Below, one piece after another: positions 41,340 to 53,948 of a DNA stretch of 64,000 nucleotides. Position 1 is the stretch's first letter. Each line of letters starts with the position of its first letter. Position numbers and translations under genes: made by a program. The notes under the pieces are model-generated. The model did no database searches, had not been told where the DNA came from, and saw only the letters and a list, made by a program, of their open reading frames with translations. This stretch comes from Gigaspora margarita (Eukaryota > Glomeromycota > Glomeromycetes > Diversisporales > Gigasporaceae): NCBI GenBank assembly GCA_009809945.1, contig WTPW01000070.1, forward strand, positions 184,236 through 248,235, read 5' to 3'.

Positions 41340-43213
41340 TTTGCAGGTCAACAGGTAAGGTGAAGAATAAGATTAAAAACTAAAAATAAAAAAATTTTTG
41401 CAACTATGGTAAAAATAGTAAAAATCCATAATGGAAATCATAGGACCTATATTATATATTATTAGCAAATAAATTAGTAACAGATTTTTATAGTAATTTA
41501 CAGTATAGTAGCAGTTACAAAAATTTTAATTCAAGCTAATTTGATTTTATTACTCTTTGCAAAATTTAGTAACAATTGATTTAGAGTTTGGAATATGGCT
41601 AACTAAAATTATGACTTAATGCATGCATGAAGATGGAGGCTTAATTTTAGTCAGGTGCTACTTTAGATAGGGGCTACTTTAGATAAAACAGTACTCTTGT
41701 ACCTGATCTCATTAACCTGCCTAACACTGATTCTCATGATAACTCTAATTGATAACATAATCACATGAGTCACTCAAATTATATTTTCCTGTTTTCGTTC
41801 ACTTTTGCTATTTTCAGATCATTATATATCTTGTCATTTATTTGTATCCCTTTTTACTAAGTGCAAGGGCTCTTCAGAAACTATGCGACACATAGTAAGG
41901 TTTGGTTTGTAACCATAACTTGTAATAGAAACTATAAGAATTTCAACGTGAACTATGTAATTCAACTCTAACCATAAATTGTGATTATTAGAATAGCAAG
42001 CAACTTTGTATAAGAATTTTTACAATACTTTATGATAGGAATCAAGATAATTTTAATGCGAACTCAACCTTAAAACATATTATGTATTGAGTAGGTTTGT
42101 AACAGAATTTTTTTATAGAAACTATAATAAAAATCATGATAATTCCAATAAAATAACACTCTTTAATTGTTACCAAAATAGCACGCAAGCCTTGTATTTT
42201 ATATATTTGATAAAACTTGTTAAAAACATTTAAGTACAGTACCTCCATCAATGGATCTAATAAAAGAATTTGATTGGTTTGTCTGATCAAATAACCAATT
42301 AAATTCTTTGTCAAATTTATGAAGTGATTTCTATAAATAAGAGGGGAGGAAAATAAAAAGGGGGTAATGTAAACCACCGAATTAAATTGTTGTGACCTAA
42401 TACTGAGTACCAATACAATCATAAATTAATTGCATTGAGAAAGATACGTGAACATATTTTAATCATATTATCACCCATGCTATCAGTCTTCAACATCCAT
42501 ACTATCAGATCTCAAAAATGGTCTAATTAATAATGTCATAATAGTCTCAATCACTAGATAATCAAATCAAGTGTACTGCTTGAGAACATCATTATACATT
42601 AATAGAATTCAATTAAAAATTTTATTTTAGTTCTACAACATTGTATAATTAAAAAAAATTCATCAAATTTGACATGATTGAAGTTTAAAAAATATAATTT
42701 CGATCTTATTTTTCTAGAAGTTCATTATTTTTTAAAAACTTTATACAAATATTTCTCCTCAACTACTAGACAAATCTTAATAATTTTTTATTTTCATTCT
42801 ACATGTGTATAGGAAAAAATATTTATTGAATTTAATACAGTAGTCATTGAGAAACCATCACTAGAAGTTTTAAAAACTTAAAATTAATTAATTAATTTCT
42901 ACATACCAATCTTGTCCAATCAGTGATAGGAGATTATCATCCAATCAGATGATATAAAACCGCACTATTATGATAAATTTGCAACTATTATATTTTTATA
43001 AATCTGTATATAAAATTTGTACTTCAAATTATTAATTTATTTAGATTTAGGTATAGAGTCAAGGTTTGGGAAAGTAGTTTTTGAAATAATGCAACATAGG
43101 TGACAAAACACTATAGGCGTTTTAGTAAAAGTCAAACTTTTAATATCCATGTACATAAAATTGTGTAAAATTATTAATTTTCATTTTAAATTATAAATTT
43201 AATATATTTTATA
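41340..43213. other. Intergenic DNA, no supported gene
   Basis: AT-rich. A 126-aa minus-strand frame at 42042-42422 has no recognisable family and an unlikely composition (Ile/Tyr/Phe-rich), so it is not called. Confidence 0.5.
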
Positions 43214-45250
43214 ATATGGACTGGTGCGAAAATGTAGATACATGAAAATAAATGTTATATTGTCTATATATTAAATTTCTTCAATTTTAATTATTTATTT
43301 ATAATTTTTTTATACCTAATAAAGGAAGACCCAAGCTACATTTTTATATAATTATTATTATATTTTATGTCAGGGATGATGCTAAAACTGGATGATGCTG
43401 AAATCCACGTAATCGCTGTATCATTGGATTTTTTAAAATTTCTGAAAATCATGTAAACAATTGATCTACACTACATAATCAAACAATCAAATAGGGTTGG
43501 TTAGAGCAGGGATGATGATTTTTTGCATTTCACGGAATGCCGCAGAATCATGGAATCAGGGTGTAAACGCAGAATAATGCAGAATTCTTGCAGAATTCAC
43601 ATTTGTCAAATAATATTCATCTGATTGGCTGGTAATTGACCAATTAAATTAATAGGTGAAATTTATAATTCATTTCATATAATAATATGCCAAAATTGGT
43701 TAAAATTTATAATAATGATATAGATATTAATGGTAATGAGTGACAAAGTATTTCAAAAATAGACGTTCGTTAAATCTATAACTTTATTGATATGTTGGCT
43801 TTTCGATAATGATTTTGGGCAATTATTTATATTAGCAAACTATACGAAAGTTCTTCTACAGATAATAACATGATTTTTTTTGGATAAATTTTTTTTTCAT
43901 TTATAGATTATCATCGTAGTAATTTTTTTCATTTACAGATTATACAATTGATTTTCTGCACAGTGCTAATTACTATGAAATTAAAAGAAATGCCAATGTT
44001 CATAAAATGTATCAATTGTTATGAGAGAATTTGAGTTAAAAAAGCATATAAAACATTCTTTTTTTACTGTATTTGTTTGCTTTTTTTTTTTGAAACTTTT
44101 GTTATTTACAATAAAAAAAACTGGATGACCCAAAGCTATTACAGCACATCCAAGACTTGAAGAAAACCCTAGCGAATTTTGAGTTGAAAATGGGATTTGT
44201 TTTGTAATTCATGTGATGATTCAATAGATTAGCAACGAAAGTCAACTGTTGATGACCATCTTAAAAGTAAAGGTCATATTTTCAAAAAACTTTTTTATGA
44301 AAATAAACAAAATCGTCAGTTACAGCAAACACTTAATTTTTCTTATACTAAATCAAAGAAAGAGATTATTTTTGATTTAATTGAAGCCTTTACAATTGCA
44401 GACATTCCCTTAGAGAAGGTTAATTCATTGCTTCCTTTTTTAAAAAAACATTGTAAAGAAGGTGGCATAATTCCTCAAGCTACAACTTTACGTCAACTAT
44501 ATGTACCCCAAGTTTTTTCTGCACATCTAGATGTTCTTAAAACCTTATTTTTCAAAAACCTGTTTCAATTATTGTGGATGAGACCAATGCAGTGTAGTCA
44601 ATACACTTTTTCATATCATAAAAATACTAAATTAGTTTCTGTAGATTTTTTTTAAACCGTTAATAATTTGACAATTGGACAAAATATTGTTAGTTTTCTT
44701 GCAAGTTACAATATTCCAATTACATTACCTCATCTTTTTTTAACTAACTCAGCAGCATACATGAAGAAATGTTATCATGAAAGATTGTATCCACTTATGC
44801 CACAGCTAGTCCATATTCCTTGCTGCGCCCATATTTTAAATTTAATTGGGTAAATATTTTTATTTTAATAGTTTATTAGTTTATAAATTTGTACTTATTT
44901 ATTTTTATATATATTAATTTAGAGATACATGGCATGTGTTTGATTCATTTTCATCTGTTAGAATTTTATTAGCTAAGGTTAAAAATTCTTTACTCAAAGC
45001 CCAGCATGACATTGTTTATGTATTGATTATTTATGTTTTTGTGGTATAGAAAACTTAAAAAAATACTCCTTCCTACCAAAACTAGATGGAATTCCTGGTT
45101 TGAAATGGTTTCATACACCAAGGATTATCTTGTATATTGGCAAGAATTTTTTCGAAATGAACTTGAATTTGATGAAACTGAAGCTTTAAAAGCTATTTGT
45201 TCTTCTTTTTCAAATCCATATCAGCTAGGTTTAATTACAATTTATATTAA

Positions 45251-47739
45251 CAGTCATAGAACATGTCCCCTAGAAATAAGTTTATAATAAAAATTATAAA
45301 AAAAACATATGAATTTACTATATAACTTTGAGCTAAGATCCTTCTCTGGCTTAACTAATTAACTTAAAATTAAAGTTTGCAGGTATATAGAACAAGAAAA
45401 GAGGAAAATTTTGAGCTTAAAAACTGCATTAAAATTTGCCAATTTTGCACTTTTTCAAAATGTAACTCTGTCAAAAACAAATATTTACAAATTTTAAATT
45501 AGCAGTTATGTATAAATTATGCTCTGAACAACTTTACTTAGGCGACAGAAGTAGGCTACCTTGTAAGAAAAATGGGCTATCTATGTACTAAATTTAAAAT
45601 TTATTGTATTTCATGATATAACTTTTTTTTCTTATTAGGTAACCTACTTTGGGCTCTTAAGCAAAGTTGTTCNGCATGTAATTTTACATCACATTTGAAA
45701 ATTGATTCGCGTTTTTCAGACCTTTTACTAAGTAAAAAATGGGTTTAAAGTTCAAAAAAAAAAATTTTCCAAAATTTAAACCCATTTTTTACTTAGTAAA
45801 AGGTCCGAAAAACGCGAATCAATTTTCAAATGTGATATAAAATTACATGCTGAACAACTTTGCTTAAGAGCCCAAAGTAGGTTACCTAATAAGAAAAAAA
45901 AGTTATATCATGAAATACAATAAATTTTAACTTTAGTACATAGATAACCCATTTTTCTTTCGAGGTAATCTACTTCCGTCGCCTAAGTAAAGTTGTTCAG
46001 AGCATAATTTTACACATAATTGCTAATTTAAAATTTGTAAATATTTGTTTTTGACAGAGTTACATTTTGAAAAAGTGCAAAATTGGCAAAATTTTAATGT
46101 AGTTTTTAAGCTCAAAATTTTCCTCTTTTCTTGTTCTATATACCTGCAAACTTTAATTTTAAGTTAATTAGTTAAGCCAGAGAGGGATCTTAGCTCAAAG
46201 TTATATAGTAAATTCATATGTTTTTTTATAATTTTTATTATAAAAATATTTTAAACTAATTTTAAGGGGCATGTCCTATGACAGGATCCCAAAGAATATA
46301 TGTAATACTGGGATCCAGTTTTGTATAGACTTAATACTAATTTTTTAATATGTTATATGTTTAAATTTGTATAACCAACAGGTAATTTTTCGAAAAGTTA
46401 GATGTTTGTTTGTATAACTAAGATATCTTTTATAACAAGTTAGATTTTTATTTTGTATAACGATATTATACTGTATGTTTCAAAAATAAACTACATGCTA
46501 CCCTCTTGTTTAAATCCAAAAATGTAAAAACGCCTTTGATCTAAAAATAAGCTACCCCATGATCGATAATAGTCACTACATAGTAAAGTCAAATGTTTAC
46601 TAACCAAATTGATTAAAGTCGCTTAAGTAAACTTGTTTGGAAGAACAAAATACGCATACTCTAAAAATTTCATCAAAATCTGAGAACTTTTTATTATTTG
46701 ACTTTTAATTTTTACGTTCAATCGTAAAATTAAAATTTTATTACAAAAATATATTCGTTGAACTTAAAAATTAAAAGTTTAATAATAAAAGGTGCTTCAA
46801 TATTGATAAAAATTTCGCACATATGTATTTTTATCTTCCGAATAAGTTTACTTAAGCGATAATAGTCATTTTACATAGTAGAATTTGGACTTTACTATGT
46901 AATGACTATTTGCAATTGACCAAAAATCTACCTCCAGATTTTTTGTGTCAAAAAAACGTCCAAAAAAGGTAGCTTATTTTGGAAACATATGGTATGCATA
47001 TCGCTTTTTTTATTTTTTTTATTTATTTTTTTATTTTTTTTTGTTTTTTTTCCCACAAAAAACTTGTCTGCACAAGATTATATGCGTGAGAATTTTTTTT
47101 TAAAAAATATCTGTGCAAAAAGCTTATTAGCGATCGCAAATAATCGCTACATAACAAAGTCCAAACTTTACTATGTAAATCGATTATATGCGCTTAAGTA
47201 AACTTGTGCATAATATAAAAATGCCTATTTTCTGAAATTTTCATACAAATTGAAGAACTTTTTATTATTTAACTTGTAATTTTTACTTTCAGTGTATAAT
47301 TTTTTAAAAAATTTTTAATTTTTCGACGAACGTAAAAATTGAAACTCAAATAATATAAAGTTCTCCAATTTGTATGAAAATTTTATAACTTATGTATTTT
47401 GATCTTCCGAACAAGTTTACTTAAGCGATTATAACCGATTTGCATAATAAAATTTGGACTTTACTATGTAGTAACTATTATCGATCGGGGGTAGCTTATT
47501 TTTGGATAAAACAAGTTTTTAGATTTTTTTGGTTAAAACAAAAGGGTAGTTTATTTTTGGAATAGGAATATATATGGTATATAAACTCAGATCTAAAATT
47601 GTAAAATTTATAGTAAAATTTGAACTTATATGATAATTTTGTATAAAGCTTTTAATAAAATTAAGCGTATAAAGTTATATTAAAATTTTGAGTTTGGATT
47701 TGAGTTATATATGTATTCTTCAGGGTCCTCCTATGACTG
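45251..47739. mobile_element. Foldback transposon, copy B (TTAA target) (level 4)
   Basis: The left end CAGTCATAGAACATGTCCCC stands next to TTAA (45247-45250). The right end, displaced by an inserted element, finishes CTATGACTG followed by TTAA (47740-47743). The element proper (45251-46282 plus 47738-47739) is a near-perfect palindrome of about 515-base arms centred near 45765, with arms ending in TTTACTTAGTAAAAGGTC. It is the full-length version of the element at 300-1313. No frame. Confidence 0.93.
46283..47729. mobile_element. hAT-type non-autonomous element, AGGAYCC family (level 5)
   Basis: Ends AGGATCCCAAAGAATATATG and, reverse-complemented, AGGACCCTGAAGAATACATA. An exact 8-bp duplication CCTATGAC flanks it (46275-46282 and 47730-47737) inside the terminal repeat of the foldback. 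The interior holds two foldback units with ACATAGTAAAGTC and CTTAAGTAAACTTG words, and a short T-rich tract. No coding capacity. Confidence 0.9.
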
Positions 47740-48019
47740 TTAATTTTATTAGTATTTTTTCAAAAGAATTTATATCTATATTAAATTTTTTCAACAAGAA
47801 AAACCTGTAACGCCTTATGTTGAAGGCAGACTTCAACAGCTTACTAACTATATCGAATCAAATATAAAAGCTATGAGTTTTGGTTCACAAATGGATGAAA
47901 TTATTATCAATAATGGATTTCAACCATCAGAACTTAATCCAATATTTCAAAATCATGTGAACTCTTCCCGACGATCACTTGTACAAATTTCTGAACAAAA
48001 GAAAAACAAAAAATTTTTT

Positions 48020-49042
48020 AGTAAAAGACGAAGCAACTAATTAACACCGGTTTTTATAAAGGTCAACCTCTTGCTGTATTTCTGGTGACTCCTTTATATA
48101 TTCAGCACGCAAGCCAGAAGCATCGGTTGTGCAAGATAACTGGCAGTTGGTGCCCTTGGTACAAGAAATTCTGGTGGAAGTTTTCTTTCGTCAACAAAGG
48201 TGCTATAGCTGGCTAGGCGGTGAACTAAAAAATGAGTTTTTCAACACTTTCCTTAAGGTCTTTTGATATCAAGAACATAAAAATCCTACACCCGCTAACA
48301 TATTTTCACTGGAAGTTCTTTTTGGAATTTTGGACGAAAAGTGGAAAATTCGGCATACCCCCTTCAAAAGATCAGCATTGTTGTTCCTATCCTAATCGGG
48401 AAGAAGGCATGCAAGTTGGAAAACAGGAATGACGCGCATTGAGTTGTGGCGCAGAGGAGAAGGCTGATCTGTGGAATAAATTCCAGAATGTTCTTTTTTT
48501 CTTTTTTTTCTTACATGTACATATAATACTTAGGTGGGGCGTTTTCCTGCGCAGTATTATATAATTTTTATTATTACATAGATTGTTTTCTTTTTTTTCT
48601 ATGCTTTTTTCTTCTTTTTTCAATTTGTTTTCTTTTATTTTGGTATTCGTATAGGGTCATTTAGTATATCTCTATTTTTTTTTTTTCTCCTTATATACTT
48701 CGTTTTATTTTTGTTGTTCTTTGGTCAGTTGGAATTTTTATCCTTCTGCTCGTGAAGCTTGGAGAAGAAGGTATTTAGAAAAGAAAAGTAAGCAGTCTTA
48801 ACAAGGCATACAACAGCCAATTAATGATCATCGTGAGCTAGTCATATGACTACAAAATTCTTAGGAAGTTAAGAATCCGAGGTGAAATAGAAAGTTGTTT
48901 TGTTTTGGCAGGTCGCATTGGGCATTTGCTTGGTGAGTCATTATTAGATAGAACATTAGACAAGTAGATTATATGATTATGTAATTTACTTTGTAGTTCA
49001 AAAAATTAATAAAGACAGGACTGCTTAAGATAAAAAAAAAAA
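48020..49042 (+). mobile_element. Insertion of unknown type ending in poly(A), retroposon-like
   Basis: The hAT reading sense stops near 48020 and resumes after a run of 12 A at 49031-49042. The insert has a more GC-rich, gene-like first half (CTGGCAGTTGGTGCCCTTGG, GGCTAGGCGGTGAACT), pyrimidine-rich tracts and a terminal A tract, as LINE, SINE or processed-mRNA insertions do. Target duplications are not clear because both junctions are A/T tracts. No reverse transcriptase is seen. Confidence 0.45.
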
Positions 49043-49750
49043 ATATTTCAAAATGCTTTTGCCAAAGCATATTTAAAATTTGCAGCACATATTTCTTCAC
49101 ATCCTGGAAGACCACTTTTTTGTGCTTTTCAAATCTTTGATCCAAATTTTTTCATGCTGGGGGGGGCTAATCAAAAAAATATATGACATTATGAAATTAT
49201 TTCAGAATTAAATAACCCATCTGATGACTTGTTAAATGAATGGGCAATTTATTGTAACTTGATAATACATGTGAAGAAGAAATTGATTTGGATGTATATT
49301 GGTCAGAAATGAGTCAAAATTTACCGCTTTTGTCTCAAATCGCTTTTGAATATATATAGTTACCTGTTTCTTCATGCAGTGTAGAGTGAAGCTTTTCTAA
49401 TATAATTCAATTTTAGATAGCAATCAACAAAATTTGTCAGAAAATTCTTTAAAAAATTTAAATATGGTATACTTTAATAGTAAAATTGAGTAAATTTTAA
49501 TTATTATTTTTTTTAAATAAAAACTAAGTCACAGAATAAGTATGTTTTTAATATAAATAGCATGGAATTTTTAAATATTTATTACAAAAAAGCAAAATTA
49601 TTATGCATGAAAATTTTGCAGAATCTGATATTATCACAGACAGAATTGGATAATTATTGCTACAGAAAATCATCATCCCTGGGTTAGAGTAGAGTTAATT
49701 CAATATATTTCTATACTGCATAAATCACATTCTTGATATAAATATATAAA

Positions 49751-49893
49751 GACCTTCTAACTGTATCAAAATGGTGACCCTAACTCTAACCCTAAACATG
49801 AGGCAAATTTTTTTTTGTTAGTGGTTTTATAGATGCTTTTTGCCTCATGGTTAGGGTTAGGGTTAGGGTCACCTTTTTGATACAGTTAGAAGT
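49751..49893. repeat. Hairpin of telomere-like words (centre of level-2 element)
   Basis: CTTCTAACTGTATCAAAATG and its reverse complement enclose GGTGACCCTAACTCTAACCC and GGTTAGGGTTAGGGTTAGGG. The words match TTAGGG telomere repeats, but the hairpin is internal to a MITE and is not a chromosome end. Confidence 0.8.
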
Positions 49894-51602
49894 AGGGTTC
49901 TGAAGTTCAGTTCAGTTCAATAGAGGTTCAGGTTCAAGTTCAATGAACCTGAACCTGAACCTGCTCTAAAAGTTCAATACTGAACTGAACCTGAACTTAA
50001 AATTATTGAACATGAACCTGAACCTGAACTTAAAAAAAGTTCAGTTCAGGTTCAGTCCAAGGTTCATGAACATGTTCAGGTTCATAATATATGCACATTT
50101 TTATCTAAATCACAAAGTTTGAATCAATTAATAAAATTCAGAGAATCATAGCATTTTGTATAACTTTATTAATAAAATTATTAAAAATATTGTTCTACAT
50201 GAAATTTTACTAATTGATCATAACTTCTTGCACTAAGTAAACTTGTGCAGCACCAAAAAATACATCAAATTAGCATATTTTATTTTACTTTTCTTAAAAT
50301 ATAAAGAAAAGTTGCTTATTTTAGAAATTTTTATCAAAAATTCAAAATTAAGCATCTTTGACGCAAATTTTAAGAAAAATAAAATAAATATACTGATATG
50401 ATATATTTTTTGATGCTAAACAAGTTTACTTAGAGCAAGAAGTTATGATCAATTAGTAAAATTTAGAGAATCATAGCAATTTGTATAATTTTATTAATAA
50501 AATAATACAAATTTCTATTATACTCTAAATTTTACTAATTGATCATAACTTCTTGTTCTAAGTAAACTTGTATAGCACTAAAAAATACATCACTTTGGTC
50601 TATATTATTTTATTTTTCTTAAAATTTGCGTCAAAGATGCTTAAGTTTGATTTTTGATAAAAATTTCCAAAATTAATCATCATTTCTTCAAATTTTAAGC
50701 AAAGTAAAATAAAATATGCTGATTTGATATATTTTTTGGTGCTGAATAAGTTTCTTGTGCAAAAAATTAGTATCAATTAGTAAAATTTAGAGAATCATAG
50801 AAATTTGTATAATTTTATTAATAAAATTATACAAAATTCTATGTTTCCCTAAATTTTACTAATTGATTCTAACTTCTTGCACTAACTAAACTTGTTTAAC
50901 ACCAAAAAATACATCATATTGGTATATTATATTTCGCTTTACTTAAAATGTGAAGAAAAGATGCTTAATTTTGAATTTTTGATAAAAATTTCTAAAATTT
51001 AGCGTTCTTTCATCAAATTTTAAGAAAGGTAAAGTAAAATATATCGTTTTGATGAATTTTTTGGTGCTGAACAAGTTTACTTAGTACAAGTAGTTATTAT
51101 CAATTAGTAAAATTTCATGCAATATACGATTTTTAATAATTTCATTAATAAAATTATACAAAATGCTATGATTCTCTAAATTTTACTAACTGATTTATAC
51201 TTCTCACTCTAAGTAAACTTGTTTAGTATCAAAAATACATATATTTTTATTTAAACTCAAACTAGTTTGCAATATTTGACCAGCCCAACCAAACTATGAT
51301 TGATTTTGAGTTTAATATAAAGTTTTAAATAATGATTTAGAGTTTGAGTCTAGTCTGGACCAGACCAAACCCGGACCCAAACCTAGAATCACTAATTAAT
51401 ATGAACATTAGACTGAACCTAAACATGTTCATGAACTTATGAACTGAACCTGAATTGAACCTGAACCTGTTCTAAAAGTTCAATATTGAACCTGAACCTG
51501 AACATGTTTTAAAAAATGTTCAGGTTCAGGTTCAATACTGGACGTGAACCTGAACCCGGACTTGACCTAAGTTTAGTTCAGTTCAGGTTCATAGGAACAC
51601 TA
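49894..51602. mobile_element. hAT-type element with GAACCTGAACCTG word repeats
   Basis: Ends TAGGGTTCTGAAG and, reverse-complemented, TAGTGTTCCTATG. Flanks GTTAGAAG (49886-49893) and GTTCGAAG (51603-51610) are an 8-bp duplication with one difference. Both subterminal regions repeat TTCAGGTTCAG in either orientation. The centre (50150-51240) is three tandem foldback units of about 330 bases each with CTAAGTAAACTTGT words. No coding capacity. Confidence 0.9.
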
Positions 51603-52031
51603 GTTCGAAGGTCTTTTATATATAGATATTAAGAATGTTATTTATGCAGCATATAGGCATACTAACCAGTTATATAATAGCATTTGATATAGTGTAGATC
51701 GATTGTTTACACAATTTTCAGAAATTTTAGAAAATCTGATGATATGAAGATTACATGGATTTTAGTATCATCTGATTTCAGCATCATCCCTGACATTTTA
51801 TAATAAGAAATGTTATAATAAATTTGTTAAAATATCCTATTTTTTAAATAATTTTTTTTTTAAAAAAAATATTTTTGCCACCAATATGCAACTTTATAAA
51901 CTTGTACTATTCAACTGCATTGCTATAAATATGCTAAATATATAGTTAAAATTTTAACTTACCGTAATTGGATTAGTAGTTGTTAAAATATAGATTAAAA
52001 ACTAAATTATTTTAATAAAGTTTTATAAATT

Positions 52032-53280
52032 ACTATATCCGGGGATGGCTTAAGCCATGTACCCACATGATTTTTAAAAATTTAGTTAAAATTAGGGTTA
52101 GAGCCTGTTTAGTATTAGGGTTGGGGTTAGGGTTAGAACAGACTAGGGGTCTTAGCTGGGTCAGGTTTGACACAACCTAATCGGGCCTGACCAAACCCAG
52201 GTCAGGTCGGGTCAGAAAAAACGTGGGTCGGGTCAGACCCGGGTCAGAAAAAATGCAGGTCAGGTCAGACCCAAGTCAGATTTTATTCAATGATCACAAG
52301 TAGTCGCTACATAGTAAAGTCAAAATTTTGCTATGTAAATCGATAAAATCTGCTTAAGAAAACATGTTTGGAAGATCAAAATGCATATACTCTAAAATTT
52401 TTATCCAAATTAGAGAAGTTTTTATTATTTGACTTTTAATTTTTACGTTCGTCGAATGTATTTTTTAAAAAGATTATAATTGTAAAAATTAAAAGTCAAA
52501 TAATATTCAATGATCGCAAGTAGTCACTACATAGTAAAGTCAAAATTTTACTATGTAAATCGATAAAATCTGCTTAAGTAAACTTGTTTGAAAGATCAAA
52601 ATACATATACACTAAAATTTTTATCCAAATTGAAGAAGTTTTTATTATTTGTCTTTTAATTTTTACATTCGTCGAATGTATTTTTTAAAAAGATTATAAT
52701 TTTTTCATTGAACATAAAAATTAAAAGTCAAGTAATAAAAATTTCTCCAATTTGGATCAAAATTTCAATGTATATGCATTTTGTTCTTCCAAACAAGTTT
52801 ACTTAAGCGAAGATTATCGATTTACATAGAAAATTTAGACTTTACTATATAGCTGCTATTATTGATCTGGGTTCAACCCGGGTTGGGTTGGGTCAGACCC
52901 GGGTCAGGTTTGACATGAGGTGGGTCAGACCTGGGTCGGGTTTGACATGAGGCGGGTCAGACCCAGGTCAGGTTTGACATGAGGCAGGTCAGACCTGGGT
53001 CAGGTTTTGACCCAAGTGGGTCTGACCCAGGTCAGGCCCAAACCTGACCCAACCTGACCTATTAAGACCCCTAGAACAGACATATAGGTAAAATTGCCTT
53101 CCTGGCATTTTTATTAATAGCTCAGACAGGTTTAAACTGCCATTTTTTATGTTCTTGCATTTTTTTGTTTTTTGTCTTCTTTGGGCTGATCTGTGTAAAC
53201 AAAATTTCACAACTTCTGTTGGTTGATTTACACAAAATTGTCACATAGGTACATGGCTTTAGATGACCCCTATATATAGT
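52032..53280. mobile_element. MITE, second member of the 7915-8214 family
   Basis: Ends ACTATATCCGGGGATGGC and, reverse-complemented, ACTATATATAGGGGTCATC, both going on to TAAGCCATGTACC or AAAGCCATGTACC. It carries telomere-like TTAGGGTTGGGG words and the block TTTGGGCTGATCTGTGT shared with 8130-8150. It is split by the element at 52144-53073. Confidence 0.75.
52144..53073. mobile_element. hAT-type element with GGGTCAGACCC word repeats
   Basis: Ends TAGGGGTCTTAGCTGGG and, reverse-complemented, TAGGGGTCTTAATAGG. An exact 8-bp duplication GAACAGAC flanks it (52136-52143 and 53074-53081). Both subterminal regions are dense arrays of GGGTCAGACCCGGGTCAGG words. The centre carries foldback units with ACATAGTAAAGTC and CTTAAGTAAACTTGTTTG, shared with 46283-47729. 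No coding capacity. Confidence 0.93.
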
Positions 53281-53570
53281 AATTTAAATATAGTAATTAT
53301 TATTATATATTTAAAAATTTATATTTTAACAACTAATAATTAATTAAGCTAAAATTCCAACTATAAATTTAGCATAAATATAACAATATACTTGTACAAT
53401 ATAAACTTACAAAGTTGTAAATTAGTAACAAAAATATACTTATATTTAAAAGGTATTTTTTTGCTTTTTTTTAAAAAATATTAAATTTTAAAACATTAAT
53501 ACACAATTTGTATATAAAAAGATAATAAATTTTACATTAATAGATAGCTTAGAACTTGGTTTATTTAGTA

Positions 53571-53948
53571 CAGTGTGGAACAGCAAAAGATATCCACTTT
53601 TTATTTTATTTTAAAAAGGCACCAAATTTGATAAGAACATTATAAAACATAAAATTTTTTTACTAAGATGCGCCAAATTTAGGATAATGTAACACAAAAA
53701 TAATCAATTTTTATTGGCTTATGCATGTAGATCAGCACCAAATTTTTGGTTTATATATAAAATGACAAAGTTTAAACTGTTATAACACTATTAAAAATAA
53801 AAATAAAAGAAAATCCTCTTTCAGAAATGTAGTTTGGGTTACAAACTATCAATTTGAAAGAGGAATTTTTGATTTGTTAATTTTTTGTCAAGTTATACTA
53901 TTTTAAAAACTACCAATAAAATTGGATATCTTAAGCTGTTCCACACTG
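53571..53948. mobile_element. Tc1/mariner-type MITE (TA target)
   Basis: Terminal inverted repeats CAGTGTGGAACAGC at both ends are flanked by TA (53569-53570 and 53949-53950). The centre contains a second hairpin (CCTCTTTCA and TGAAAGAGG types around 53817-53867). No coding capacity. Confidence 0.85.

Larger units (their letters stand above)
44170..49420 (+). pseudogene. hAT transposase, broken and interrupted
   Basis: A BED-like zinc finger opens it near 44195 (CNSC then HLKSKGH) with one in-frame TAG between. Then come LNFSYTKSKKEIIFDLIEAF, ADIPLEKVNSLLPFLKKHCK and, after a frame change, the DDE-type core: VSIIVDETN-like sequence, then LTNSAAYMKKCYHERLYPLM and LVHIPCCAHILNLIG, then LLPTKTRWNSWFEMV at about 45065. 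After the first insertion PYVEGRLQQLTNYIES follows at 47810, and after the second AHISSHPGRPLF, CAFQIFDPNFF (about 49090-49155) and the C-terminal hAT dimerisation block with LPLLSQIAFEYI and LPVSS-like sequence. Several frameshifts, stops and both insertions inactivate it. Confidence 0.88.
43507..49681 (+). mobile_element. Autonomous-type hAT transposon, degraded (level 3)
   Basis: Terminal inverted repeats CAGGGATGATGATTTT are present at both ends. An exact 8-bp duplication GGTTAGAG flanks it (43499-43506 and 49682-49689). The body encodes a hAT transposase on the plus strand, in pieces. It contains two further insertions, at 45251-47739 and about 48020-49042. Without them the element is about 2.7 kb, normal for a hAT transposon. 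Confidence 0.93.
43371..51792. mobile_element. Foldback MITE, CAGGGATGATGCT family (level 2)
   Basis: Both ends carry GTCAGGGATGATGCT and over 100 bases of imperfect inverted repeat. ATTTTAT flanks the extended repeat on both sides (43362-43368 and 51793-51800 region). Its own DNA is about 520 bases. The centre is a hairpin of CCCTAACCCTAA telomere-like words at 49770-49880. It has been split by the hAT transposon (43507-49681) and by the element at 49894-51602. Confidence 0.8.

Noticed and set aside
42042-42422. 126-aa minus-strand frame
   Set aside because: Composition is that of AT-rich DNA and no domain or splice context supports it.
48232-48432. 66-aa frame as a gene
   Set aside because: It lies within the poly(A)-ended insertion in the hAT transposon and has no recognisable domain.
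49783-49880. Telomere or subtelomere
   Set aside because: TTAGGG words form a short hairpin in a MITE centre and similar words occur in several other MITEs of the window.
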